Assembly: GCA_034434835.1 (NCBI GenBank)
Contig: DAOTXX010000070.1
Span: 80,026-144,025 of the forward strand
Length of the DNA: 64,000 nt
Source of the DNA: JBGLNJ01 sp034434835
Lineage (GTDB): Bacteria; Chloroflexota; Anaerolineae; Fen-1058
Direction: 5' to 3'
A model generated the notes under the pieces. It ran no database searches, had not been told where the DNA came from, and saw only the letters and a list, made by a program, of their open reading frames with translations. Shown piece after piece: positions 25,498 to 35,232 of the stretch (within the stretch, counting starts at the first letter, position 1; each line of letters begins with the position of its first letter). The position numbers and the translations under genes are program-made.

Positions 25498-26667
25498 TTA
25501 GCGCACCCCTAGCAGCAATTCGACCGTCAGTTGATCCAGTCGTTCGATAGACAGGCCGCGCTGGCCCAATGCGATCCGATCAAAGGTCATGTTCTTGAGG
25601 CCGGCCGCTTTTTCGCGCGTATAGTTGCCCCATAGAGCGGCCAGGCTTGGATCGTCCGCTCGGAGTTCATTGAGCAGAGCCTGGATTTCCGGGTCGGCGT
25701 TAAAGCGGCGCGCCTTTTCCTTCAGGATCAGGTAGGTTCGCATACAGCCGCGCGCAAAGTCTTTGACGCCCTCATAGTTTTCGGTGCGATAAGCGTGGGC
25801 GTCAAAGTGACGACTACCGGTGTAGCCAACGTCTTCCAAGAACTTGACCAGGAAGAAGGCCGATTTGATATTGTTCGAACCAAAGCGCAGGTCCTGGTCG
25901 TAGCGACCAAAAGCCTGGTCGTTCAGATCAATGTGAAAGAGCTTGCCAGCATCCCAGGCCTGGGCCACAGCGTGCATAAAGTTCAGGCCTGCCATGTGCT
26001 CGTGAGCTACTTCGGGGTTGACGCCGACCATTTCCGGGTGATCGAGCGTGGCGATAAAGCCCAGCATCGCGCCCGTCGTCGGCAGGTAAATATCGCCGCG
26101 CGGTTCGTTCGGCTTGGCCTCGAGTGCGAATTTCAAATCATACTGGTTGTCCAAGACATATTCACACAAAAAGTTGAGCGCTTCTCGGAAGCGCTTGCCA
26201 GCTTCGAGTGGGTTCTTGGCCGCGTCGCTCTCGACGCCTTCGCGCCCGCCCCAAAAGACATACACCTTGGCGCCCAACTCGACGCCCAGGTCAATCGCGC
26301 GCATCGTCTTTTGCAGCGCATAGGCGCGCACCTTGGGATCGTTGGAAGTGAACGCGCCATCCTTGAACGCCGGGTCGGAGAATAGATTGGTGGTCGCCAT
26401 CGGCACGACCAGGCCGGTCTCGGCCAGCGCCTTTTTGAACTCGGCGACGATGCGGTCGCGCTCGGCGGGCGTGGCGTCAATGGGCACCAGGTCGTTATCG
26501 TGCAGGTTGACGCCATACGCGCCGACCTCGGCCAGCAGGTGGACAAGCTGGACGGGCGTCAGCCGCTCGCGCACCGGCTCGCCGAAAGGATCGCGGCCTA
26601 TGCTGCCGACCGTCCACAAGCCAAAGGTGAATTTGTGTTCGGGTTTGGGTTGAAATTGATCTGCCAT
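25498..26667 (-). CDS. xylA: Xylose isomerase (class I)
   Basis: The product is 389 aa, the length of class I (actinobacterial/Thermus-type) xylose isomerases. It converts D-xylose to D-xylulose using two divalent metals. Catalytic elements seen: H56 and D59 in NLHDNDL, VFWGGREG, the metal-ligand segment ALEAKPNEPRGD, the NPEVAHEHMAG ligand loop, and HIDLNDQ. It starts 22 bp upstream of the following GH3 gene, so the two are co-transcribed, and supplies xylulose for xylB further downstream. Confidence 0.96.
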   Translation of the reverse strand: MADQFQPKPEHKFTFGLWTVGSIGRDPFGEPVRERLTPVQLVHLLAEVGAYGVNLHDNDLVPIDATPAERDRIVAEFKKALAETGLVVPMATTNLFSDPAFKDGAFTSNDPKVRAYALQKTMRAIDLGVELGAKVYVFWGGREGVESDAAKNPLEAGKRFREALNFLCEYVLDNQYDLKFALEAKPNEPRGDIYLPTTGAMLGFIATLDHPEMVGVNPEVAHEHMAGLNFMHAVAQAWDAGKLFHIDLNDQAFGRYDQDLRFGSNNIKSAFFLVKFLEDVGYTGSRHFDAHAYRTENYEGVKDFARGCMRTYLILKEKARRFNADPEIQALLNELRADDPSLAALWGNYTREKAAGLKNMTFDRIALGQRGLSIERLDQLTVELLLGVR

Positions 26668-26737
26668 TTTGATTTCTCCGCACGAATAGCTTCGTTTTTG
26701 TCACTGTTCAGCCAATGTCTTTGGATTCCAGCAAGTC

Positions 26738-26816
26738 TCTGTCAACGAATCGCCTTCGGCATAACAAATAAACGAATCGCGACCGTCATTCGTTTATTCG
26801 TTCCATATTCGTTGAC
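26738..26816. repeat. Full palindromic copy of the GTCAACGAAT repeat
   Basis: Outer arms GTCAACGAAT (26741-26750) and ATTCGTTGAC (26807-26816); inner arms AATAAACGAAT (26767-26777) and ATTCGTTTATT (26788-26798). It fills much of the 200-bp gap between xylA and the next GH3 gene. A half copy is at 16587. Confidence 0.85.
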
Positions 26817-26867
26817 GGATTTCTCCTGGACAGTTACCGGCGTTTTGCCCAAGCAGCATGCTGGCAG

Positions 26868-29036
26868 CTAATTGCCGTGAACCAGAAAACGCGCTTTCAA
26901 AGTATGTGGATCCAGGGAATGTGCGCCGACCAAGACCTCGTATTCGATCTGTTCCACAATCCAGTCTGCCCGGGCTTCATCATAGTAAGCCAATCGGGAT
27001 ATGGGCACGTCAAGTTGTACGTTCCGGGTCTCGCCGGGGCGCAGGGCAATTCTGGCGAACGCTTTTAACTCTTTGGGTGCCCGCTCCACGTTCGAGCCAA
27101 TGGCTGAAACGTAAAGCTGTACCACTTCCTCGCCAGCATAGACCCCGGTATTGGAAACATCCAGGCTCACCTGCAAGGTGTCTGAGGGGCCGAGTCGGTT
27201 TTTGGTGAGAGACAGATCGGCGTAACGATAGCTGGTGTAACTGAGGCCAAACCCAAAGGGAAAAGCTGGAGCGTTGCCGTCACGCTCGAGCTTGCGATAG
27301 CCATGCCACAGGTCATATTCGATGCGAGTCGCGTTTTTATCAAAGCAGGGCAGGTCTTCCGCTCGCCGGGGGATGACGAACGGCAGCTTGCCGCTCGGAT
27401 TGACCCGACCTAACAGGATATTGGCCAGCGCGTGGCCGCCCTCCATGCCAGGATACCAAAGCATCAGGATGGCCGGCACACGTTCACGCCAGGCTTCCAT
27501 GATCACGGCGCTGCCGCCCATCACCACGACGACAACGTGTGGGTTCACAGCGGCAATCGCCTGGATCAGCATTTCATCGTCGGGGTGCAGGGTAAGCCGG
27601 TCGCGATCTCCGCCTGACAAGAACTCTTGCTCTGGCTGTCCTGCCATCCCTTGCATAAACCTCTGGACAATAGGCATCTCTTCTGGAGAAGGCGGCGGGA
27701 ACAGGAAAGCCAAATCTTGCACCGTTTTCGGGTCAAGAAACTCGCCTTCATCCCTGTAGTCGTATCCTACCACCAGCACAGCCACGTCAGCTTTCTGGGC
27801 GATGGCTTGTGCTGTTTCGATATTGCAGCCATCGTCGTACAGCACCTCCGCCTGGCCCTCAAGCGCAGCCCGGATCCCTTCCAACGGGGTCACCACGTGC
27901 GCAGGACGAGTGTTGCTGGAACCGCTGTCGCCGGTATTGGGCATGTCTGCCAACCGGCCAATCACAGCCATTTTTCGCACAGCGCGCAATGGCAGCAGGT
28001 TGCCAGTGTTTTGCAGGAGCACGATGGATTTCTCGGCTGCCTCTTGCGCCAGCGCCCGGTTGCTTTCGTTGCCTACTTGCTCCACAGGATAGTCGCCGGT
28101 CTTGATCAGGCGGATTTGTTGGCGCAGCAAACGGCTCACAGCGTCATCAATTCGCTCCAGCGGAACCTCGCCGTTTTCGACCAGTCGCTTTAGATGTCGG
28201 TGATAGTGCATTCGGAAAGGCATTTCCAGGTCTTGGCCCGCCAGCGCCGCCTTCCTGGCATCGCGCATACCGAAAATAAAATCGGTCAAGACAAAGCCTG
28301 TGAAGCCCCACTGCTTTTTGAGTATATCGGTCAGCAGAACCTTGTTCTGCCCACACCATTCGCCGTTGACGCTGTTGTACGCGCTCATCACCGCCGCCAC
28401 TCCTTCGTCCACCACACGTTTAAAGTGGGGCAGGTAAATCTCGTGGAGCGCTCTGGGGCGAATGGTCACATCCACTTTGAAACGGGCGTTTTCCATCGAA
28501 TTGAGCGCAAAATGCTTGGCGCAGGCCATTGCGTGTCGCTGCACGCCCCGGACAAGCGCGGCACCCATCTCGCCCAGGTGACAAGGATCTTCGCCGTAGG
28601 TTTCTTGAGCGCGCCCCCAGGCCGGGTGACGCAGCAGGTTGATACAGACTCCGCCGAACAGCGTGCCCCCCAATGCGCGCAACTCTCGCCCAATGACATC
28701 GCCGATGCGTTCTTCCAGCGATACATCCCAGCTTGCGCCTCGGGCCATGGATACCGGGAATGTGGTCGCTCCTTCCATGACGATGCCGCGCGGGCCATCC
28801 GCAAAACGGATCCCGGGAAAGCTCCGGCCGGGAATGACGCCCGCGTTCCATGGATGGTTTGCATAGCCTCCCCCCATCATCTCGGCCATGCCTGCCCAAA
28901 AAGGCGGGTCGCCGTCCATGATCTCGATTTTCTCGTCCAGCGTGAGTTGTCTCAGCAGTTCTCTGGCTTTGGCTTCGATTTGCTCGCTGGTCAATCCCGG
29001 CTCGAAGCCGGGCAGAGCTGTCTGGTTACTTGTCAT
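26868..29036 (-). CDS. GH3 beta-glucosidase-like enzyme
   Basis: The product is 722 aa from ATG 29036; a TTG 15 bp earlier is possible. It has no signal peptide. The GH3 fold is complete: SFPGIRFADGPRGI near residues 73-86, RAQETYGEDP, KHFALNSMENAR, and the nucleophile D252 in FVLTDFIFG. A second alpha/beta domain and a C-terminal fibronectin-III-like domain follow. It is distant from the two xylosidase-like GH3 proteins on either side, having the ADGPRG loop instead of WSEALHG, so it probably cuts a different linkage (beta-glucoside or similar). It is in the same leftward gene block. Confidence 0.88.
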   Translation of the reverse strand: MTSNQTALPGFEPGLTSEQIEAKARELLRQLTLDEKIEIMDGDPPFWAGMAEMMGGGYANHPWNAGVIPGRSFPGIRFADGPRGIVMEGATTFPVSMARGASWDVSLEERIGDVIGRELRALGGTLFGGVCINLLRHPAWGRAQETYGEDPCHLGEMGAALVRGVQRHAMACAKHFALNSMENARFKVDVTIRPRALHEIYLPHFKRVVDEGVAAVMSAYNSVNGEWCGQNKVLLTDILKKQWGFTGFVLTDFIFGMRDARKAALAGQDLEMPFRMHYHRHLKRLVENGEVPLERIDDAVSRLLRQQIRLIKTGDYPVEQVGNESNRALAQEAAEKSIVLLQNTGNLLPLRAVRKMAVIGRLADMPNTGDSGSSNTRPAHVVTPLEGIRAALEGQAEVLYDDGCNIETAQAIAQKADVAVLVVGYDYRDEGEFLDPKTVQDLAFLFPPPSPEEMPIVQRFMQGMAGQPEQEFLSGGDRDRLTLHPDDEMLIQAIAAVNPHVVVVVMGGSAVIMEAWRERVPAILMLWYPGMEGGHALANILLGRVNPSGKLPFVIPRRAEDLPCFDKNATRIEYDLWHGYRKLERDGNAPAFPFGFGLSYTSYRYADLSLTKNRLGPSDTLQVSLDVSNTGVYAGEEVVQLYVSAIGSNVERAPKELKAFARIALRPGETRNVQLDVPISRLAYYDEARADWIVEQIEYEVLVGAHSLDPHTLKARFLVHGN

Positions 29037-29082
29037 GGAACCGCCATTCAACCTTTCGCAGGTTATAACTCTGCAGGAGGCT

Positions 29083-31227
29083 TTAGATCACTCGGAACGT
29101 CGCGGTCACCGGGGTGGGCGCGCCCAATTCCAGTCCGCGTTTGCCCGGCGAGCAACCGCCCACTTCCAGCCGGAACGCCCCGGCTTCCAGTTTCAGTTTG
29201 CCCTGTTCGTCAAAGAACGACATCATCTCCGGCGTCAGGGTGAACTGCACCGTACGGCTCTCACCCGGCTGCAAGAAAACCCGCTCAAAGCCCACCAGGT
29301 GGCGCAGCGGGACGGGGACTGAAGCTTCCAGGTCGGTCAGGTAAAACTGCACGACCTCAGCCGCGGCGCACTGGCCGACGTTACTCACCTTTACGCTCAT
29401 GCCCAGACTTTCCCCGGCTTGCACTGTGGATTTCTCCAGGACCAGCTCCGCATACTCGAAGCAACTGTAGCTCAGGCCAAAGCCAAAGGGATACAGCGGC
29501 TCTTGGGTCATGTAACGATAGGTGCGTCCTGCCATCCCGTAATCCTCAAAGGGCGGGAGTTGGTCGAGCGATTTAGGGAAGGTCACGGGTAACTTGCCGG
29601 AGGGGGAGACATCACCGAACAGCACATCCGCCACAGCTTTTCCGCCTTCCTGGCCTGGATACCATACGAACAAGATGGCCTCTACCAGGTCCTCCACCTC
29701 GCCCAGCGCCAGTGGGCTGCCGCCAGTGACCACCAGCACGATCTTGGCCCCGTGGATGGCGAGTTGTTTGATGTATTCCACCTGACTGGCGGGTAGGCGG
29801 ATGTCGTCGCGGTCGCCATTGTTGGGCGTGAGCAGCGAGTCGCCCTCCTCGCCTTCGAGCAACGGCGAAGACCCCACGCAGGCGATAGTCAAATCGGCTC
29901 TCTGTGCTGACCACGGCGCCCAGGTCTTTTCATTGGCGTTGGGCTGCGTCAACAACGCGCCGGGGTGGTAAGCCATGCCCATCCCTTCCGGCACGCGTCC
30001 GGTGATGCCTTCCAGCAGCGTGCTCATCTGGTTGTTGACCCCATAATAGTTGCCCAGCAGCACTTCCAGACAGGTGGCGGTGGGACCAGTGACAAAGATA
30101 CTGCGCGTGGTCGGCCGGATCGGCAAGATATTGTTCTTGTTCTTGAGCAGCACTACCGACTCGGCCGCCGCCTGGTAAGCCAATCGGCAGTGTTCGGGGC
30201 AAGCGACCACATCCATCGAGATCGTAGTGAACGGGACCTCTTCCGGCGGATCGAACATGCCCAGCTTGAAGCGGGTGCCCAGCGTGCGCTCCAGAGCTTG
30301 GTCTACCTCAGCCTCGCTGATCAGGCCGCGCCGGATGGCCTCGGGGATCTCATCAAAGACACTATCGCAGCCCAGATCGCAACCGCGCCGCAGCGCCAGT
30401 GCGGCCGACTCCGCCGCGTCACGAGTGACCTTGTGGTTGTTGTGAAAATCGCTCAGCGCGCCGCAATCCGAGACCACGTGGCCCTGAAAGCCCCACTCGC
30501 CGCGCAGAATGTCCCCCAACAAGAGTTGGCTGGCGCAGCATGGCTCGTCTAGCGTGCGGTTGTAGGCGCCCATCACGGCTTCCACCCTGGCTTCCATGAC
30601 CAGCTTTTTGAATGCGGGAAGGTAGGTATCGTACAACTCGCGGCGCGAGACGATGGCGTTGAAGGCGTGACGGAGCCTCTCCGGGCCGGAATGTACAGCA
30701 TAGTGCTTGGCGCAGGCAGCCGCCTTGAGGTATTTGGGGTGATCGCCCTGCAGCCCGCGCACAAAAGCCGCGCCCATCTCGCCAGTGAGGAAAGGATCTT
30801 CCCCCCAGGTCTCTTGCCCCCGTCCCCAGCGCGGGTCGCGGAAGATGTTGACATTGGGCGACCAGAAGGTGAGTCCCTGGAACCAGTCAGTAAAGCCCTT
30901 GCGGCGCAGTGCCTCGTGATATTTGGCCCGCGCCTCATCGCCGACGGCAGAGGCGACGCGCTGGATCAGATCGCGATCCCACGTCGCCGCCATCCCGATC
31001 GCCTGGGGGAAAACGGTCGCGCGCCCGTTGCCCGCCACGCCGTGCAGCGCCTCGCTCCAATAGTTATAGGCAGGGATGCCCAGACGCGGCACACCCTTCG
31101 CCGGGTGGCTCATCAGGCCCACTTTCTCCTGCAAGGTCAGGCGCGCGATCAAGTCTTGCACTCGCTCGGCAAAGGGTCGAGCAGTATCCAGGTATGCAGG
31201 CGGGTCGGTATGGGTGGATTGGGGCAT
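29083..31227 (-). CDS. GH3 beta-xylosidase/beta-glucosidase (copy 2)
   Basis: The product is 714 aa, a close paralogue of the enzyme at 23352 sharing WSEALHGVAGNGRATVFPQA, the PRWGRGQETWGEDPFLTGEM loop and the nucleophile D254 in HVVSDCGAL. Domain layout is the usual GH3 triple: barrel, alpha/beta sandwich, fibronectin-III-like. There is no signal peptide. It begins 9 bp downstream of the ABC transporter ATPase stop, so transport and hydrolysis are transcribed together. The pair probably arose by duplication and may differ in chain-length or side-chain preference. Confidence 0.9.
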   Translation of the reverse strand: MPQSTHTDPPAYLDTARPFAERVQDLIARLTLQEKVGLMSHPAKGVPRLGIPAYNYWSEALHGVAGNGRATVFPQAIGMAATWDRDLIQRVASAVGDEARAKYHEALRRKGFTDWFQGLTFWSPNVNIFRDPRWGRGQETWGEDPFLTGEMGAAFVRGLQGDHPKYLKAAACAKHYAVHSGPERLRHAFNAIVSRRELYDTYLPAFKKLVMEARVEAVMGAYNRTLDEPCCASQLLLGDILRGEWGFQGHVVSDCGALSDFHNNHKVTRDAAESAALALRRGCDLGCDSVFDEIPEAIRRGLISEAEVDQALERTLGTRFKLGMFDPPEEVPFTTISMDVVACPEHCRLAYQAAAESVVLLKNKNNILPIRPTTRSIFVTGPTATCLEVLLGNYYGVNNQMSTLLEGITGRVPEGMGMAYHPGALLTQPNANEKTWAPWSAQRADLTIACVGSSPLLEGEEGDSLLTPNNGDRDDIRLPASQVEYIKQLAIHGAKIVLVVTGGSPLALGEVEDLVEAILFVWYPGQEGGKAVADVLFGDVSPSGKLPVTFPKSLDQLPPFEDYGMAGRTYRYMTQEPLYPFGFGLSYSCFEYAELVLEKSTVQAGESLGMSVKVSNVGQCAAAEVVQFYLTDLEASVPVPLRHLVGFERVFLQPGESRTVQFTLTPEMMSFFDEQGKLKLEAGAFRLEVGGCSPGKRGLELGAPTPVTATFRVI

Positions 31228-31236
31228 GGAAAGCTC

Positions 31237-32214
31237 CTAGGAATGTGTGGAACTTGCGCTGTACAGATGACACTTGACGAGCACATCGTCAACATGAATA
31301 TCTTCCGGTACTATGCTCTTGCACTTGTCCCTGACCGCCGGGCATCTTCCTGCGAATTTGCAGCCTTGTCTCAAATACTCTTCATGCTCCAGTTCCGTCA
31401 GCGTGATCGCATCCTTCCAGCGTTTGTGGGGATCTGCTTCGGGGATAGATTCTCTGAGCAACTTGGTGTAGGGATGCCGTGGGTTCATCAACACCTGTTC
31501 CACCGGCCCCATTTCGACAATGTTTCCTCTGAACATGATGGCGATGCGGTCGCTCACATAGTAGGCAGTCGCCAAATCGTGAGTAATGTACAGCACGCTC
31601 ACGCCCAACTCGTCCCGGAGCTTTTTGAACAGATTCACAATCGACATTCTCAAGGAAGCATCCACCATCGAAACGGGTTCATCCGCGATCAGAAGTGTTG
31701 GATTAGTCAACAAGGCCCTGGCGATGGAAATTCGCTGCAACTGCCCGCCTGAAAACTCGTTGGGATACCTGCCCGCGAACTCTTCGTAAGACAGGCCCAC
31801 TTCCTTCAGTTTCTCAGTAATGATTTCAACAGCCTCTTGCCTATTTTGGGACAACTTGTAATTGTAAAGTGTCTCAAAGAAATAGTTGTCAACGGTCCTC
31901 AAAGGGTTGAATGTAGCGAAGGGATCCTGGAATATCGCTTGAATGCCTTCAGTAATCCACACCTTTTCGTTTTTCGCTTCCTTTTTGCCATTGTGGATGA
32001 TCGTTCCTGAGGTCGCCTCTTCAAATCCCAGCACGATTCTGGCGGTCGTCGTTTTTCCACAGCCGCTTTCGCCGGCCAGGGCAAAGATTTCCGCCGGATT
32101 GACGTCAAACGACACATTATCCACCGCGGTGATCCTCACTCGCGACAGGATACTCCCCAAAGAGAAAACTTTGGTCAGACGGTCAACTTCAAGCAGCTTG
32201 GCCATGTTCTCCAT
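31237..32214 (-). CDS. Oligosaccharide/oligopeptide-type ABC transporter ATPase (OppF-like)
   Basis: The product is 325 aa from ATG 32214 (ATG 32205 also possible). It has Walker A GESGCGKTTT, signature FSGGQLQRISIARAL, Walker B LLIADEP and the C-terminal oligopeptide-type extension with paired cysteines (GCKFAGRCPAVRDKCK), a possible iron-sulfur or metal site usual in this family. The 5' end overlaps the other ATPase gene by 26 bp. With that partner it powers the importer encoded upstream. Peptide-type (family 5) transporters carry xylo- and cello-oligosaccharides in thermophiles such as Thermotoga, which fits the flanking GH3 and xylA genes. Confidence 0.9.
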   Translation of the reverse strand: MENMAKLLEVDRLTKVFSLGSILSRVRITAVDNVSFDVNPAEIFALAGESGCGKTTTARIVLGFEEATSGTIIHNGKKEAKNEKVWITEGIQAIFQDPFATFNPLRTVDNYFFETLYNYKLSQNRQEAVEIITEKLKEVGLSYEEFAGRYPNEFSGGQLQRISIARALLTNPTLLIADEPVSMVDASLRMSIVNLFKKLRDELGVSVLYITHDLATAYYVSDRIAIMFRGNIVEMGPVEQVLMNPRHPYTKLLRESIPEADPHKRWKDAITLTELEHEEYLRQGCKFAGRCPAVRDKCKSIVPEDIHVDDVLVKCHLYSASSTHS

Positions 32215-33196
32215 CTCCAGCCAGCCAGCACGCCACTTTGTGGTTGGCATCCAGCTTTATAAAGCTAGGTGTCTGTTTTGTGCAAATATCCATGACGCGA
32301 GGACACCGGGGGTGGAAGGGGCAGCCACTTGGGAGGCTTGAAAGGGAAGGCGGACTTCCGGGCACGCTCTCCCGGACGGATTTATCGCCGAATTTCGGCA
32401 GGGAGTTGATCAAATATCGCGTGTAAGGGTGAAACGGTTCGTCGTAAATCTTTTCGGTGGTGGACTCTTCGACAATCTTGCCCGCATACATGATGCCGAC
32501 CCGGTCGGCGATGTTGGCCTGAACGCCCATGTCGTGCGTGACCAGGATGATCGTGTTTTCCAGGTTGCGTTGAATATCCTTCAAAAGTTGCACGACGCCC
32601 CTTTGGACAACCACATCAAGCGCCGTCGTCGGCTCATCGCAGATGATCATGCGGGGCTTGAGAATCGTCGCCAAGGCGATCGTCACTCGCTGCCTCATTC
32701 CACCGGATAGTTGGTGTGGATAGGCCTCCAGGATATTCCGGGGCAGTCCCAGCTCCGTAATATGCCGCTTGGCAATCTCGATGGCTTCTTCTTTGGTCTT
32801 GCCGCCCACGTGGCTTGCGAGGAAATCCTGGTAGGTCTCTTTCAGTTTGAGCACAGGATTGAGAACGCTCATCGAGCCTTGCGGAACGTAGGAAATATAC
32901 TCCCAGCGCAGCCTTCTCTTCTCCTCAGCGCCGAAAGCTGTAACATCTGTCTCCTCACCGTTAGCGCAGTAATAGACCTTTCCTCCCATCAGCCTCAACG
33001 GAGGCTCAATGGCGCCCAAGAGCGCTTTTAAAAGTGTCGTCTTTCCGCAGCCGCTTTCCCCGGCGATCCCGTAGACTTCATTCTCGCGGATCTCGAGATC
33101 TACCTCGTTGACTGCTTTGACCACCTTTTGAGTCCCGTGCATGTCAAGCACGTAGAAGGCTTTCAGTCTTTCTGCTCTGAGTATCGTCTCGTTCAT
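32189..33196 (-). CDS. Oligosaccharide/oligopeptide-type ABC transporter ATPase (OppD-like)
   Basis: The product is 335 aa from ATG 33196 (AGGAAG upstream). Walker A GESGCGKTTL, signature LSGGMRQRVTIALA, Walker B MIICDEPTTALD and the switch His in LVTHDMG are all intact. The C-terminal HPYTRYLINSLP and CPFHPRCPRVMDIC segments are typical of DppD/OppD. It pairs with the ATPase downstream as a heterodimer. The start overlaps no upstream gene but lies 10 bp from the DppC-like permease stop. Confidence 0.9.
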   Translation of the reverse strand: MNETILRAERLKAFYVLDMHGTQKVVKAVNEVDLEIRENEVYGIAGESGCGKTTLLKALLGAIEPPLRLMGGKVYYCANGEETDVTAFGAEEKRRLRWEYISYVPQGSMSVLNPVLKLKETYQDFLASHVGGKTKEEAIEIAKRHITELGLPRNILEAYPHQLSGGMRQRVTIALATILKPRMIICDEPTTALDVVVQRGVVQLLKDIQRNLENTIILVTHDMGVQANIADRVGIMYAGKIVEESTTEKIYDEPFHPYTRYLINSLPKFGDKSVRESVPGSPPSLSSLPSGCPFHPRCPRVMDICTKQTPSFIKLDANHKVACWLAGDGEHGQAA

Positions 33197-33206
33197 GGCT
33201 TCCTCG

Positions 33207-34058
<852 letters not shown>

Positions 34059-34071
34059 GTGACTGACCTCC

Positions 34072-35079
34072 TTAAGCGTATCTCACCCGTGGGTCAAACA
34101 AGGGATATGTCAGGTCAACGATCAGGATCGCCGTTGTGATACCAACGATAGAAAAGAGGGTGATCCCCATGATCAGGTTGTAATCTGCTCGAATGATGGA
34201 GTTATACATCAACATTCCCAGGCCAGGGTAACCATAAACGATCTCTGTAATCAGTGCCCCGCTAAAGATTTGCCCAAGCGAGAGGGCCAGGCCGGTGATT
34301 TGCGGCAGTAAAGCGTTGCGAATGACGTACTTGCCCACAATGCGGTCTTCTGTAACGCCGCCCAGCTTGGCATACTGGACGAAATTTTCTGCATTGACGT
34401 TCTGTACAATCAGCTTCATTATTTGGAAATTGACCGCCCCTCCCAGGACAGTTAACGAGAGGGCAGGCAAGAACGAATGCCAGAGGACATCTTTGATATA
34501 GCCCCAGGTGAAGGTGGGTATGGCCCCCATTGACGCCCCGCCTGTAACCGGGAACCAGTGCACGACCCCAGCAAGAAGTAGGAGCAACGCGAAAGCGAAG
34601 ATGTAATAGGGCAGCGGGCGGATCACCATGGCGACGGCATCCAACGTTCGCGACCAACCCTTACGCGCATAGTAACCCGCTAACCCGCCAAGGATATTCC
34701 CTAATATCCACGAGATGAGGGTCGTAGTCAGCAAGAGTCCCAAAGTCCACGGCAAGGCGGTGGCAATGAGCTGGTTAACGCGTGTGGGGAATTGGAAGAA
34801 GGAAACGCCGAAATCACCGCGGAACAGCCTGCCCCAAAAAGCCCAGTATTGATCGAGCCAGGAGCCCTCCAAGCCATACAGCTCGGTCAGGTCGCGGATG
34901 ATGCCATCCATCGCGCCCGGTTCCAAGGTTGAACCGCGCGCCCTCATCATACCTATCATTGCCATGACAGGGTCATTCGGGGTGATTCTGGGAATGAGGA
35001 AAACAACAGTGATGCCCAGCCAAATGACTAGAACGTATTGAATCAGACGGGGGATGAGATATCGTTTTAGGAATGTCAC
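34072..35079 (-). CDS. ABC transporter permease (DppB-like)
   Basis: The product is 335 aa. It has the DppB/OppB signature: an N-terminal transmembrane helix, a long periplasmic loop with the IPRITPNDPVMAM segment, then five helices and an EAA-type loop around NFVQYAKLGGVTEDRIVGKY. The C-terminus (TYPLFDPRVRYA) is typical of the family. It is the second gene after the substrate-binding protein; a stable hairpin (35170-35195) separates the two. Confidence 0.9.
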   Translation of the reverse strand: MTFLKRYLIPRLIQYVLVIWLGITVVFLIPRITPNDPVMAMIGMMRARGSTLEPGAMDGIIRDLTELYGLEGSWLDQYWAFWGRLFRGDFGVSFFQFPTRVNQLIATALPWTLGLLLTTTLISWILGNILGGLAGYYARKGWSRTLDAVAMVIRPLPYYIFAFALLLLLAGVVHWFPVTGGASMGAIPTFTWGYIKDVLWHSFLPALSLTVLGGAVNFQIMKLIVQNVNAENFVQYAKLGGVTEDRIVGKYVIRNALLPQITGLALSLGQIFSGALITEIVYGYPGLGMLMYNSIIRADYNLIMGITLFSIVGITTAILIVDLTYPLFDPRVRYA

Positions 35080-35169
35080 GGCTTTACCCTCACACGTTCT
35101 TCAATTCGAGGCAACAAGCTATACCTCTATATTATAACGAGAAACCAGAAAAGTGGAAAAATACGTTCC

Positions 35170-35195
35170 CCCTGGGCGGGTTTCCCCGCCCAGGG
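35170..35195 (-). terminator. GC-rich hairpin between binding protein and permeases (attenuator-like)
   Basis: An 11-bp perfect stem (CCCTGGGCGGG with CCCGCCCAGGG) and a 4-base loop lie 38 bp past the binding-protein stop. No clean T-tract follows, so it probably reduces rather than blocks read-through, leaving more mRNA for the binding protein. Confidence 0.65.
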
Positions 35196-35232
35196 AGAAT
35201 TGTAACATGGTTCAAGTAGACCCTGAAATACC

